A stretch of DNA of 34,428 bases from JAFAGX01 sp035624085 (GCA_035624085.1 DASPSE010000028.1:1-34428), one strand, 5' to 3'; shown: positions 14,821 through 23,478, numbered from the stretch's first letter. Notes: generated by a model not told the origin, from the letters alone. Made by a program: numbers and translations.

Positions 14821-14892
14821 TTGTGATCTCCATCACAATGCCCTGTGATACCCCCCCCTGCCTTCTGCCTCACCCGCGGGGCAGACTATAAT
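14821..14892 (+). promoter_or_regulatory. Heme operon promoter with Crp-type site
   Basis: TTGTGAT-CTCC-ATCACAA (14821-14838) is a perfect 18-base palindrome matching the Crp consensus TGTGA-N6-TCACA. A consensus -10 box, TATAAT, is at 14887-14892, with no clear -35 box, as expected for an activator-dependent promoter. The predicted start near 14899 puts the site's centre about 70 bases upstream, a class I activating position. A run of eight C at 14851-14858 lies between. The remainder of the 230-base gap shows no gene. Confidence 0.65.
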
Positions 14893-14949
14893 CACCCAGT
14901 TGGAACGGGAGAGGATGCCCGATCCAGCACAGGGAACTTAAAACCCTAT

Positions 14950-15765
14950 ATGTCCATACTTTGGCTGCGAGTCGCGCTGGGTTGTTACGCCGTGGGGTTG
15001 CTTTACGCCCTGGTGGCACTGACCCGCAGCAGTGACCTGCTGAACCGTATTGCACTCCACGCCGCCTATCTGGGCATGGTGTTCCACTTCGTCTCGCTGA
15101 CCGACGCTTTCCTGCAATCCGGGGAGATGGCGATGGTCTCCGTACACAACGCCGAATCGGTGTTGGGCTTCCTGATCATGGTCGTGTTCTTGCTGGTGTA
15201 CCTGGTGTATCAGACTACATCCCCCGGCATAATCGTCTTCCCGCTCGTATTCCTTCTGACCTTCATTGCCGCCACGGGCGAGGCCCCATTCCTGCTTACA
15301 TCCAATACCATGCGTACCGGCTGGCTGTTTGCCCATATTGCACTGATCTTTACCGGTTATGCTGCGCTGATTCTGAGCTTTGGCGCCAGTTTGCTATATC
15401 TCGTGCAGGAGCACGCGCTGAAATCGAAGCAACCCAACGGAATTCTTTCCCGTCTGCCGGCGCTGGAGGTGATCGACGAGATCGGATTTCGTTCGCTGCT
15501 GCTGGGCTTTCCATTTATGACGCTGGGTCTGGTTGCGGGAACTGTGGTGGCGCAATCCACTTTCGGAAGGGTGAATCTGCTCGACCCCAAGATTTTGCTC
15601 TCGATCCTGATGTGGGTGGTATATCTGATTCTGCTGTACACGCGTTGGAGCGCAGGCTGGCGTGGTCGCCGCGCCGCCTACCTGGCGGCCAGCGCTTTTG
15701 TGTTCGCTTTGATCGCATGGGCGGCCAACTACTTCAGCGCCATTCACAGGTTTGCACAGTCATGA
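14950..15765 (+). CDS. hemX: HemX/CcsA-like membrane protein
   Basis: A 271-residue protein with about eight membrane helices (near 5-24, 34-53, 68-85, 92-109, 123-150, 180-200, 215-232 and 242-262). It resembles the CcsA/CcmC cytochrome c assembly family in its HemX branch. In Bacillus, HemX lowers HemA level; others in the family handle heme at the membrane. Placement directly before hemA, with a 4-base overlap (ATGA), supports the HemX assignment. The ATG at 14950 gives a start at the first helix; a longer frame begins upstream of the -10 box and would not be transcribed. The strict Trp-rich heme-handling motif of CcsA is not seen. Confidence 0.85.
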   Translation: MSILWLRVALGCYAVGLLYALVALTRSSDLLNRIALHAAYLGMVFHFVSLTDAFLQSGEMAMVSVHNAESVLGFLIMVVFLLVYLVYQTTSPGIIVFPLVFLLTFIAATGEAPFLLTSNTMRTGWLFAHIALIFTGYAALILSFGASLLYLVQEHALKSKQPNGILSRLPALEVIDEIGFRSLLLGFPFMTLGLVAGTVVAQSTFGRVNLLDPKILLSILMWVVYLILLYTRWSAGWRGRRAAYLAASAFVFALIAWAANYFSAIHRFAQS

Positions 15766-17060
15766 CCTTTCAGCTCATCGGCGTGAATCACAAAACGGCG
15801 CCGGTTGAGGTGCGCGAACGGCTCGCGATTCCCGAATCGCGATTGCCGGAAGCCTTGCGGTGCTTTACCCAGCACCCCGGAGTGCAGGAGGGCCTGATCC
15901 TGAGCACCTGTAATCGAGTCGAAATGCTGGCACGGACACAGAATGGCGGCGCGGATCTGCGAGGATTTCTCGGCGATTTCTTCAAAATGGATCACTCGGT
16001 CATGGATCCTCACCTCTACGAATATCGGGAGAAGGATGCCGTCCGACATGTGTTCAGAGTGACTTCGAGTTTGGACTCCATGGTTGTCGGTGAAGCACAA
16101 ATTCTCGGTCAGGTGAAAGAAGCGTATGCCACGGCCCGGGCTGTAGGCGCGGTCAATTCCCAGCTTGATCAACTTCTGACCCGCGCTTTTGCCGTTGCCA
16201 AGCGCGTGCGCACGGAAACGGCCGTGGGATCATCGGCGGTCTCCGTAGCTTCCGTCGCAGTGGAACTTGCGAAAAAGATTTTCGGATCTTTGAATGGCAA
16301 GCACGTTTATCTGGTCGGCGCCGGTAAGATGACCGAGCTTGCCGCCCGTCATCTGCTGGCACACGGCGCGGCGTCCATCTTTGTTGCCAACCGGACTTAC
16401 GACCGCGCCATCCGGCTGGCGCAGAAGTTCGATGGCCAAGCGATCGAATTTAACCGGCTTTACGAAACCTGTGATCGCGCCGACATCGTCATCACTTCCA
16501 CCGGCGCTCCGCACGCCATTTTCCGCCGTGAGCATGGCGAGCTCTTCCTCAGCCGGCGCAAGAACCGGCCCATGTTCTTCATCGATATTGCCGTTCCACG
16601 CGATGTCGATCCTGAGATGAACAAGCTGGACGGCATCTTCGTTTACGACATTGACGATCTGCAGCAAGCCGTCGCATCGCACGTTGCCGATCGCAAAAAG
16701 GAAGCCGAGAAAGCCGACGACATCATTAACACTGAAGTGGAAAGATTTCAGGCCCGCATTCAGACCCTCGATGTCGTGCCCACGATTGTTTCTTTGCAGG
16801 ATCACCTCGAGACGATTCGGCAAGCGGAGATCGACCGCGTGCGGGGGCGTTTGGGGCAATTGTCTCCTGAGCAGGAGTTGGCGGTTGAACACCTGACCCG
16901 CGGGATTGTGAACAAGATCATGCACACGCCGATCAGCACACTAAAGACGGCGGCACGAGAATCCGAGGCCACCACGGTCGTTGATATTGTGCGGCGGCTG
17001 TTCAATCTGCAAGAGAAAAAAGCGGCCAAATCCGGCGGCGACTCGGGAGGCGAGAGCTGA
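15762..17060 (+). CDS. hemA: Glutamyl-tRNA reductase
   Basis: HemA reduces glutamyl-tRNA to glutamate-1-semialdehyde, the first committed step of C5-pathway heme synthesis. The 432-residue protein has the catalytic motif STCNRVE with C50 as the thioester nucleophile, the MVVGEAQILGQVKEAY block (107-122), the NADPH-binding GAGKM (186-190) and the C-terminal dimerisation helices. Its ATG overlaps the hemX stop by 4 bases, and its stop TGA shares one base with the hemC ATG. hemL, needed for the next step, is not in the window. Control is probably through the Crp-type site upstream of hemX. Confidence 0.98.
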   Translation: MTFQLIGVNHKTAPVEVRERLAIPESRLPEALRCFTQHPGVQEGLILSTCNRVEMLARTQNGGADLRGFLGDFFKMDHSVMDPHLYEYREKDAVRHVFRVTSSLDSMVVGEAQILGQVKEAYATARAVGAVNSQLDQLLTRAFAVAKRVRTETAVGSSAVSVASVAVELAKKIFGSLNGKHVYLVGAGKMTELAARHLLAHGAASIFVANRTYDRAIRLAQKFDGQAIEFNRLYETCDRADIVITSTGAPHAIFRREHGELFLSRRKNRPMFFIDIAVPRDVDPEMNKLDGIFVYDIDDLQQAVASHVADRKKEAEKADDIINTEVERFQARIQTLDVVPTIVSLQDHLETIRQAEIDRVRGRLGQLSPEQELAVEHLTRGIVNKIMHTPISTLKTAARESEATTVVDIVRRLFNLQEKKAAKSGGDSGGES

Positions 17061-17995
17061 TGGCTCGCCTGCGCATCGGTTCCCGCGGATCACAACTCGC
17101 ACTCTGGCAAGCGAACCACATCAGCCGGCTTCTACGCGAGCGTGGCCACCAAGTTGAGATTGAGATCATCAAGACCACCGGCGACAAGATCACCGATGTG
17201 GCGCTGGCTAATGTCGGCACCAAGGGCATGTTCACCAAAGAGATTGAAGAGGCTTTGGCGGACGGGCGAGTCGATCTCGCGGTGCATAGCCTGAAGGACC
17301 TGCCTACAAGCGTCCCGCCGGGATTTGAGATTGCCGCCATTACGAAACGGGAGAATCCACGAGATGTGTTTTGTTCAAGCAAGTACGCCAGCATTGATGA
17401 GCTGCCTCGGGGAGCGCGTGTCGGGACGAGCAGCTTGCGACGACAAGCACAACTGAAAGCTCTGCGGCCCGATCTGAAGATTTACCCTTTGCGCGGAAAT
17501 GTGGACACGCGCCTGCGCAAGCTGGAAGCGGGCGAGTTCGATGCGATTATTCTTGCTGCTGCGGGTTTGAACCGCCTGGGCAAGACGGAGCTTGTAAAAC
17601 AGATCATCCCGGCTGCAGTTATGTGCCCGGCGGCGGGACAGGGCGCACTGGGGATTGAAATTCGCGCCGGAGACTCAGCAATTCGCCAACACTTGATGTT
17701 TTTGGACGATGCAGCGGCGCGCACGACCACAACCTGCGAGCGGTCCTTGCTCAACAAACTAGGTGGAGGATGCCAGGTGCCGATCGGCGCATTCGCAGAT
17801 GCGCGCGACGGACGCCTGCACCTGGAAGCCATCGTGGCCGATCCGGATGGGTCGAAAGTAATCCGCGAGTCGCGAGACGGCAGCGACCCGGTTCAATTGG
17901 GAGAAGCAGTTGCTGAAGCTCTCTTGCACCGCGGCGGCGAAGAGATTCTGGAGACTGTCTACGGGCAGGGAACTGCCGTTCCTCAACAACCGTGA
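17060..17995 (+). CDS. hemC: Porphobilinogen deaminase (hydroxymethylbilane synthase)
   Basis: HemC joins four porphobilinogen molecules into hydroxymethylbilane. The 311-residue length is normal. C238 in LGGGCQVPIGAFA binds the dipyrromethane cofactor; the catalytic Asp is D80 in HSLKDLP; the Arg-rich TSSLRRQAQL (123-132) and LRGNVDTRLRKL (144-155) contact the growing chain. It starts at an ATG sharing one base with the hemA stop and overlaps hemD by 4 bases (GTGA), so translation is coupled along the operon. Confidence 0.98.
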   Translation: MARLRIGSRGSQLALWQANHISRLLRERGHQVEIEIIKTTGDKITDVALANVGTKGMFTKEIEEALADGRVDLAVHSLKDLPTSVPPGFEIAAITKRENPRDVFCSSKYASIDELPRGARVGTSSLRRQAQLKALRPDLKIYPLRGNVDTRLRKLEAGEFDAIILAAAGLNRLGKTELVKQIIPAAVMCPAAGQGALGIEIRAGDSAIRQHLMFLDDAAARTTTTCERSLLNKLGGGCQVPIGAFADARDGRLHLEAIVADPDGSKVIRESRDGSDPVQLGEAVAEALLHRGGEEILETVYGQGTAVPQQP

Positions 17996-18837
17996 CCAAA
18001 ACCACTCACGTAGGCACGGGCGTCCTTACCCGTCCAGATCCGGAAAGCCGACACAAGCAGAAGCCCCTCGCTGGCCTTCGCATTCTTGTTGGCCGTGCTA
18101 CCCATCAGGCCGGCGCGCTCTCTTCCGGCTTACGCAAACTCGGCGCTGAGGTTATTGAGATTCCCTTTATCCAGATCCGCAAGCCGCGATCTTACGGGCC
18201 TCTTGATTCAGCTTTGAAGAACCTGTGCGATTATCACTGGTTGATTCTTACCAGTGTGAACGGAGTCGAAGCATTCTGGGACCGGCTGCGAAAATCGCAT
18301 TTGACGAGAAGGGAACTGGCTCACCTGCAGGTCGCTGCGATCGGCCCCGCGACAAAGAAGGCCATCGAAAAGCGCGGCGTTCATGTCGACGTTGTACCAA
18401 ACGAATATGTCGCGGAATCGGTCGTCACGAGGCTTTACGATCGGGTAGCCGGACGGCGCGTTCTTTTGGCCCGCGCCAAAGTCGCACGCGACGTCATTCC
18501 GCGAGAACTAAGAAAATTGGGAGCTCAGGTCGATGTCGTCGAGGCTTACGAAACTGTGATTCCGGGCGCGTCACGCACTCGATTGCGTGCCGTTCTCAAG
18601 AATCCCAAACGCCGGCCTCACGTGATTACCTTCACCAGCTCTTCGACAGTCAGGAATTTTCTGGAGCTGTTGGGGAAGCGAGACGCCCGGGCCTACATTA
18701 CAGGAATCAAGCTGGCCTCGATTGGGCCAGTTACGTCCTCAACGCTCCGCGAATCAGGCCTGCCGGTGGATATTAAAGCCAAGGAATACACGATTCCGGG
18801 GTTAATTGAGGCAATCCTTCGGTCTCACGATTCTTGA
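17992..18837 (+). CDS. hemD: Uroporphyrinogen-III synthase
   Basis: HemD closes hydroxymethylbilane while inverting ring D, giving uroporphyrinogen III. The family has few fixed residues; assignment rests on position after hemC, the two alternating alpha/beta domains, and typical segments: LRILVGRATHQAG, LILTSVNGVEAFW, VAAIGPATKKAIEKRG and ITFTSSSTVRNFLEL. The GTG start overlaps the hemC stop by 4 bases and leaves an N-terminal extension of about 28 residues before the first strand, which is Lys/Arg-rich. The gene is the last of the operon and is followed by a strong palindrome. hemB and hemE are not in the window. Confidence 0.93.
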   Translation: MTKTTHVGTGVLTRPDPESRHKQKPLAGLRILVGRATHQAGALSSGLRKLGAEVIEIPFIQIRKPRSYGPLDSALKNLCDYHWLILTSVNGVEAFWDRLRKSHLTRRELAHLQVAAIGPATKKAIEKRGVHVDVVPNEYVAESVVTRLYDRVAGRRVLLARAKVARDVIPRELRKLGAQVDVVEAYETVIPGASRTRLRAVLKNPKRRPHVITFTSSSTVRNFLELLGKRDARAYITGIKLASIGPVTSSTLRESGLPVDIKAKEYTIPGLIEAILRSHDS

Positions 18838-18841
18838 ATCT

Positions 18842-18937
18842 TTGTCATTCCGAAACGGCTTCAGCCGTGAGGAATCTGCTGTTTTCAGTCCTCGGTCAAA
18901 GCAGATTCCTCGCGACCAGAGTCCGTCGGAAGGACAA
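18842..18937. repeat. Palindromic intergenic repeat (GTCATCCTGAG family), copy 3
   Basis: The outer arms TTGTCATTCCGA (18842-18853) and TCGGAAGGACAA (18926-18937) match at 11 of 12 bases. The inner arms GAGGAATCTGCT (18869-18880) and AGCAGATTCCTC (18900-18911) are perfect over 12. A small stem, CGGCT-TC-AGCCG, lies between. It separates the convergent hemD and peptidase genes and could stop transcription from both, though there is no T-run. Confidence 0.7.
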
Positions 18938-18946
18938 GTAGAGTGG

Positions 18947-20929
18947 CTACTCCTTCAGCTCGCATCCGCACTCCGCCGGAGGAACGTGCGCTTTTATGAA
19001 ATCTGCCGCACGCTTGTAGGCATCGATCTGATTTTCTACGCGCGCGAAGCCGTGGCCCTCGTTCTCGTAGACTTTCAGTTCCACCGTGCCGCCGCGTTTC
19101 TTGACGGCGTCGACCACCTGCTGGGATTCTTCGTGCGGGCATCGCGGATCATGTCCGCCGGCGAACAGTAGCAGCGGCGCCTTGATTTGATCGACAAAGA
19201 AAATCGGCGAGCGGTCGTGATAGAGATCCTTATTCTTTTCCGGATCGCCCATGGTCGCCATATCGGATTGCTGCAGCACCGGATCTTCATTCTGAACTTC
19301 CGTAAACCAGTTAACGAAAGGAACAATCGGCACGCCCGCCGCCCAAACGTCCGGTGCTTTCGTCACTCCCATCATGGTCATGTAGCCGCCATAGCTGCCA
19401 CCCATAAGCACAATTTTTTTGGGATCAAGGTAGCCGGTCTGCTTGATGAAGTCCGCTGCCGCCAGCACGTCCTGCAGGTCGCCGCCGCCCATATCGAACA
19501 GGTTGGCCTGCTGGAATTCCTTGCCGTAGCCGGTTGAGCCGCGATAATTAGGCGCAATCACCATGTATCCTTGATTGACCATGTGCTGGATAAACCGGGT
19601 GAACGAATTCAGCGTCTGCGCGGTCGGTCCGCCGTGCACGTAGACAATCGCGGCATTCTCGCCATTGCGCACCATGTTGTAGGGCACGTACACGAACGCT
19701 GAAATCGTCCACTTGCCGTCGCGGCTGGGATAGTGCACCAGGAATGGCTCGACCATGTCTTCCGAGCGCACGCCTGCCACGAGCGAGTGCGTAACCTGCT
19801 CTGACTTTCCCGTCGCCAGGTGGTAAACCCACAAGTCGCCCGGCGCATTCGGACCGTTGTGGTTGTAAAGCAGAAGCGTGCCGTCCGGGCTGAAAGCAGA
19901 ATGCTCCCCGACGGGCTGGTTCACGCCCTTCGGCAAGGGCAGCTCTTTAGTCGTGTCAGTCACGAGATCGTGCAGGTAGATGCCGGCATTCCCGTCGACA
20001 TTCGCGGTCCAAGTGACGTACTTGCCATCGGGCGAGAAGCTCGCTCCGCTGATCTCCCATTTGTCTTTAGTCAGCCAGGAAATCTTTTTGGTCGCGATGT
20101 CGAGCAGGCCGACGTTCTCGTAGCCGTTCGCGGCATTGGAAGTGATCAGAAGTTTCTTGCCATTCGGCGAGATGTCGTTCGCGTAATAAGTCAACTCACC
20201 ATCGTGCGGCGTGAGCAACGTGTTTTGTCCAGTCGCAACCTCCGCAATAAAGATGTTCGAGTCGGTTCCCTTGGCTTGATGCTGAGTGTAGGCAATCCGC
20301 TTGCCATCGTGCGACCAGATAGGACCCCAGTTCAGCTTGTCGGCGGGCGTGCCGGTGGTTACATGCTTCACTTCGCGCATGAGCAGGTCGAAGACATCGA
20401 TCTCGAAGACTGAAGAGGTCTTCGGCTTGACCATATAGGCAAGATATCGGCTGTCCGGTGACCATCGCGGATTCTCCTCGGCGATTTCCCGTGTATGAGT
20501 GAGATTCACTACCTGCCCGGTCTTCGGCGAGGCCATGAAAATGTCCCACAACTCGTCCCCGTCGTAATCCGACATGTAAGCGATCCACTTCCCATCCGGT
20601 GACCATGTGGGCGCAGTCTGCCGCTGGTCGCTGACGGTAAGCTGCGTCGGCCAGCCGCCTTCCGATGGGACAAGCCAGAGATTATTCCTGCCGCTGATGT
20701 TGGTCACGAAGACGATCGTCTTGCCGTCCGCGGACCACCCCGCTCGGCCCACTTGTCGTGTCATATACAGTTTCTCGATCGATAGGCTCTGCTGGCTCTG
20801 CTCGACGTTCGCGTTCGGCTTGCTAGCAATCTGCTTGGGGTCGGTGATGGCCTGGGGCACAGGCAGGGTCTGGGATAAAGCCAGAGTAGTCTTAACTACG
20901 ACGATAGCAAACAGGATGAAAGCGCGCAT
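18947..20929 (-). CDS. Exported S9-family serine peptidase
   Basis: A 660-residue prolyl oligopeptidase-family enzyme. An N-terminal signal peptide (cleavage probably after ALSQ, near 20) sends it out of the cytoplasm. Residues about 55-390 form a TolB/WD40-like beta propeller with repeated WSPDGKxIAY-type blades. The C-terminal alpha/beta hydrolase domain carries the triad: S512 in GGSYGGYM, D594 in GGHDPRCP and H626 in NEGHGF. The family cuts short peptides, often after Pro or Ala, or removes dipeptides. Acidobacteria encode many such enzymes. It has its own minus-strand unit, 68 bases downstream of the PPTase gene. Exact specificity cannot be read. Confidence 0.95.
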   Translation of the reverse strand: MRAFILFAIVVVKTTLALSQTLPVPQAITDPKQIASKPNANVEQSQQSLSIEKLYMTRQVGRAGWSADGKTIVFVTNISGRNNLWLVPSEGGWPTQLTVSDQRQTAPTWSPDGKWIAYMSDYDGDELWDIFMASPKTGQVVNLTHTREIAEENPRWSPDSRYLAYMVKPKTSSVFEIDVFDLLMREVKHVTTGTPADKLNWGPIWSHDGKRIAYTQHQAKGTDSNIFIAEVATGQNTLLTPHDGELTYYANDISPNGKKLLITSNAANGYENVGLLDIATKKISWLTKDKWEISGASFSPDGKYVTWTANVDGNAGIYLHDLVTDTTKELPLPKGVNQPVGEHSAFSPDGTLLLYNHNGPNAPGDLWVYHLATGKSEQVTHSLVAGVRSEDMVEPFLVHYPSRDGKWTISAFVYVPYNMVRNGENAAIVYVHGGPTAQTLNSFTRFIQHMVNQGYMVIAPNYRGSTGYGKEFQQANLFDMGGGDLQDVLAAADFIKQTGYLDPKKIVLMGGSYGGYMTMMGVTKAPDVWAAGVPIVPFVNWFTEVQNEDPVLQQSDMATMGDPEKNKDLYHDRSPIFFVDQIKAPLLLFAGGHDPRCPHEESQQVVDAVKKRGGTVELKVYENEGHGFARVENQIDAYKRAADFIKAHVPPAECGCELKE

Positions 20930-20997
20930 AAGGTTCTTGGACGAGGATCAGATAGAAAAGTCTAGCAGAGCCCAGGGCAGCAGGTTTAACTTGACCG

Positions 20998-21744
20998 TTA
21001 AAGGATGGTCTGTGGCCAGAGCCACTTTCCGAAGCGCACCGTGACGTTCACGTCCTGGACAGCGAGGGCGCAGCGGAGACTCGGCTCCAGGTCAAGCTGC
21101 CAGATGGACCAAGTCTTTGAAAGTCCGGGGTCGCCATAGATCTCCAGTTGTAACCTTTCGTGACCAGCGCGAGGAATAACGCTGAACCCGTCGAGGGGCA
21201 TGGACAGGCCCGTCCCACAGGCCTTGATATAGGCTTCCTTCGCGGTCCAGCAGGCGAAAAAGAACGCGACGCGGGCAGAGGCAGGCTGCGACCGCAGCCA
21301 ATCGACTTCTGCGGCCGAAAAGAAGCGCTGGGCCAGTTCGACAGCTTCGACATCTTCCCGAACCCTTTCTACGTCGACCCCCACAGCCCGGTTGCAAGTA
21401 ATGGCGAGCACAGCCGCACCGTCGGTGTGCGAGAGGTTGAATCTAACTTCGCTGTTGTTCGTAAGCTCCGGCTTCCCATATTCAGAAACCCGAAACCGCA
21501 CGTCGCGCGCCCCGATCTGCAGGTACTTACTCAGGGCGAGGCGCAGAAATGCATGGGAAATCACAAACTGTTCGCGAGGGGCTGGCACTCTGAATCGCCA
21601 AGCTCTCTCTTGCTCTTCGTGGTCCAGTAGGTTGTATAAGGAGTCAAGCCGGTTTTGCGCTGTTCCGAAATCTGCGTGCCAAACATGAGCCTCGCCGCTG
21701 GGCAAAGCTCCCGTGCACTCCGTCAGATCCGCACGAACGCACAT
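20998..21744 (-). CDS. 4'-Phosphopantetheinyl transferase, Sfp type
   Basis: This enzyme attaches the phosphopantetheine arm of CoA to carrier proteins. The protein (248 residues) is of the double-domain Sfp/Gsp class. The magnesium and CoA-binding residues are D124 and E126 in GVDVERV, with W166, K169, E170 and K174 in the WTAKEAYIK block; FNLSHTDG (102-109) is the other signature. The ATG at 21744 is preferred over one at 21768 because GGAAGG lies just before it. No polyketide, peptide synthetase or carrier protein gene is adjacent, so the partner is elsewhere, possibly the fatty acid carrier. It is divergent from the NtrC-like regulator gene. Confidence 0.94.
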   Translation of the reverse strand: MCVRADLTECTGALPSGEAHVWHADFGTAQNRLDSLYNLLDHEEQERAWRFRVPAPREQFVISHAFLRLALSKYLQIGARDVRFRVSEYGKPELTNNSEVRFNLSHTDGAAVLAITCNRAVGVDVERVREDVEAVELAQRFFSAAEVDWLRSQPASARVAFFFACWTAKEAYIKACGTGLSMPLDGFSVIPRAGHERLQLEIYGDPGLSKTWSIWQLDLEPSLRCALAVQDVNVTVRFGKWLWPQTIL

Positions 21745-21940
21745 CTTGCCTTCCTTTTCCCTGTCCATAGCTGGCCAGCATCGCTCCAGTCCCTAGTTTA
21801 AGTCAGGCTTTACATACCACCGCTGATTCCGGCAGCCAACCCGTGTCCTGCCCATCTTTATTCAGCGGTTTGATGCCCAGCCCGTTTCTTGTTCGGTTTT
21901 TGTAACATCTAGGCCTAACACTCATCAATGCCGCGTTGGT

Positions 21941-21958
21941 GTGCTAAGAAATTAGCAC
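21941..21958. promoter_or_regulatory. Perfect inverted repeat upstream of the NtrC-like gene
   Basis: GTGCTAA-GAAA-TTAGCAC is a perfect 7-base inverted repeat with a 4-base spacer, 57 bases before the preferred start of the regulator gene. The size and symmetry suit a site for a dimeric DNA-binding protein, perhaps the regulator's own Fis-type domain. The divergent gap of about 270 bases shows no other clear signal apart from an ACGGAGA ribosome binding site near 21996. Confidence 0.5.
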
Positions 21959-22014
21959 TTGGAAGCACGTCAAACTTTCAGCCTTTGCTCACACCACGGA
22001 GACCAAACCCGATC

Positions 22015-23421
22015 ATGTCCGCAGGGCTTGCGAACTTGAAAGCCATTTCGAGTGTACATTCACATTTCCGAGGCAGCCGAATACTGATTGCTGACCATGA
22101 GAAGGAGAGTTGTGAAAGTCTGCGCGGATATCTTGAGCAAGAAGGATACGAAATTACCACGGCGCTGACCTGTGCTTCAATCGAGCAATGCTGGCGTGCG
22201 GCCAGACCGGATGTCATCGTTCTGGATAGCGCTCTCCCTGATGGCGACGTTCTGACGTTAGTACCTCGGCTGAAGGCGAGCGACCCGCTTGTTCCCCTGA
22301 TAATGTTAACTAAAGAAAACGGTATTGGCTTAGCGTTACAAGCTCTCCGGCTGGGAGCCGAGCAGTTTCTAGCGAAACCTGTTGACTTGTCCGTAGTCGC
22401 AGCGGTGATTCAGCGCAACCTCGAGCACCAGGAACTTCGCCGCAGGCATCTTGCCGAAAACAGCAGACTCGGCTCTCAGAACCTTAATCCCTTCGTCGGT
22501 GAAAGCAACGCGATTCGGGCGCTGGCCGACTTGGCTGGGAAAGCATCCTTGAGTGACAGCCCGGTTTTGATCGAGGGGGAGCGGGGAACGGGGAAAGGAC
22601 TGCTGGCCTTGTGGTTGCACCAAAACGGATCCAGAGCCAGCGAGCTATTCGTTGAACTGAACTGCGCGGAACTCTCGCGCAAACTTTCGGACTCCCAAGT
22701 TTCCGGGGGTGAGGGCAGCTCGTTCGCCAGCGAAGAACCTCAGGCCAGCCAGTTGGAATGGGCGCATCGGGGCACGGCCCTGTTAAGTCAGATTCAAAAG
22801 ATAGACTTGGGAACTCAATCAAGCCTCTTGCAAGCGTTAGGGGAAGGGCGGTCGCGCGAAACGGCCCATGGCCTTGGCAAAGCTGATATTCGATTGATTG
22901 CGACCACCGAGGAAGACCTTGCGCGGCTTGTACGGGCGAAACGATTCCGGGCTGATCTGTACTCTCGCATTTCCGGGTTTACCCTCCGCATTCCACCGCT
23001 ACGAGAGCGACTTGATGACCTGCCCCTGCTGGCCACGCAAATCCTTGACAATTTGGCAAGCGAACTTGGAAACAGCGACTTCGATTTAACCCGCAGCGCA
23101 GTGCAGGTTTTGCAGCGCTACTCCTGGCCAGGAAATATCCGGGAACTGAAGAATGTTTTGGAACGGGCGGTCTTAGTTGCGAGCAGTACCCTATTAACCG
23201 CGGCGGACCTTCGAGTGGATGGGCAGCGTCCTGAGATAGCGCCGAAGCGGCAATTTCGAAGTTTGCAGGAGGTCGAACGTCAGTACATCGAGCAGGTACT
23301 CGACAGTGCCGGAGGGAAAGTCCAAGTGGCGGCAAAAATATTAGGTGTCCCCCGCAGTTCCCTATACCACAAGCTCAAGCAATACCGGATCGAGGGGCCT
23401 GGATTGAGACCTGCTTCCTGA
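22015..23421 (+). CDS. NtrC-family response regulator with degenerate AAA+ domain
   Basis: The protein (468 residues) has three parts. A receiver domain (about 20-135) has phospho-acceptor D71 and K121 but only one acidic pocket residue (ADH, D27-H28). An AAA+ domain (about 160-400) keeps Walker A GERGTGKG (188-195), sensor region RLIATTEED and WPGNIRELKN, but the Walker B reads GTALLSQI where GTLFLDEI is usual, and the GAFTGA loop that contacts sigma-54 is absent, replaced by a Ser/Glu-rich stretch (about 222-245). A Fis-type helix-turn-helix (about 420-457) ends it. It therefore probably regulates without sigma-54. The ATG at 22015 fits a ribosome binding site; the frame opens upstream at 21928. 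No kinase gene is adjacent. Confidence 0.92.
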   Translation: MSAGLANLKAISSVHSHFRGSRILIADHEKESCESLRGYLEQEGYEITTALTCASIEQCWRAARPDVIVLDSALPDGDVLTLVPRLKASDPLVPLIMLTKENGIGLALQALRLGAEQFLAKPVDLSVVAAVIQRNLEHQELRRRHLAENSRLGSQNLNPFVGESNAIRALADLAGKASLSDSPVLIEGERGTGKGLLALWLHQNGSRASELFVELNCAELSRKLSDSQVSGGEGSSFASEEPQASQLEWAHRGTALLSQIQKIDLGTQSSLLQALGEGRSRETAHGLGKADIRLIATTEEDLARLVRAKRFRADLYSRISGFTLRIPPLRERLDDLPLLATQILDNLASELGNSDFDLTRSAVQVLQRYSWPGNIRELKNVLERAVLVASSTLLTAADLRVDGQRPEIAPKRQFRSLQEVERQYIEQVLDSAGGKVQVAAKILGVPRSSLYHKLKQYRIEGPGLRPAS

Positions 23422-23478
23422 TCGGCACCCGGCCCATTCCAGCTGCGTCGTTGGAAATCAAGCAGGTTGCCGGCTGCA

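Noticed and set aside
18869..18911. Intrinsic terminator after hemD
   Set aside because: The 12-base stem is strong but no T-run follows on either strand, so it is listed as a repeat only.
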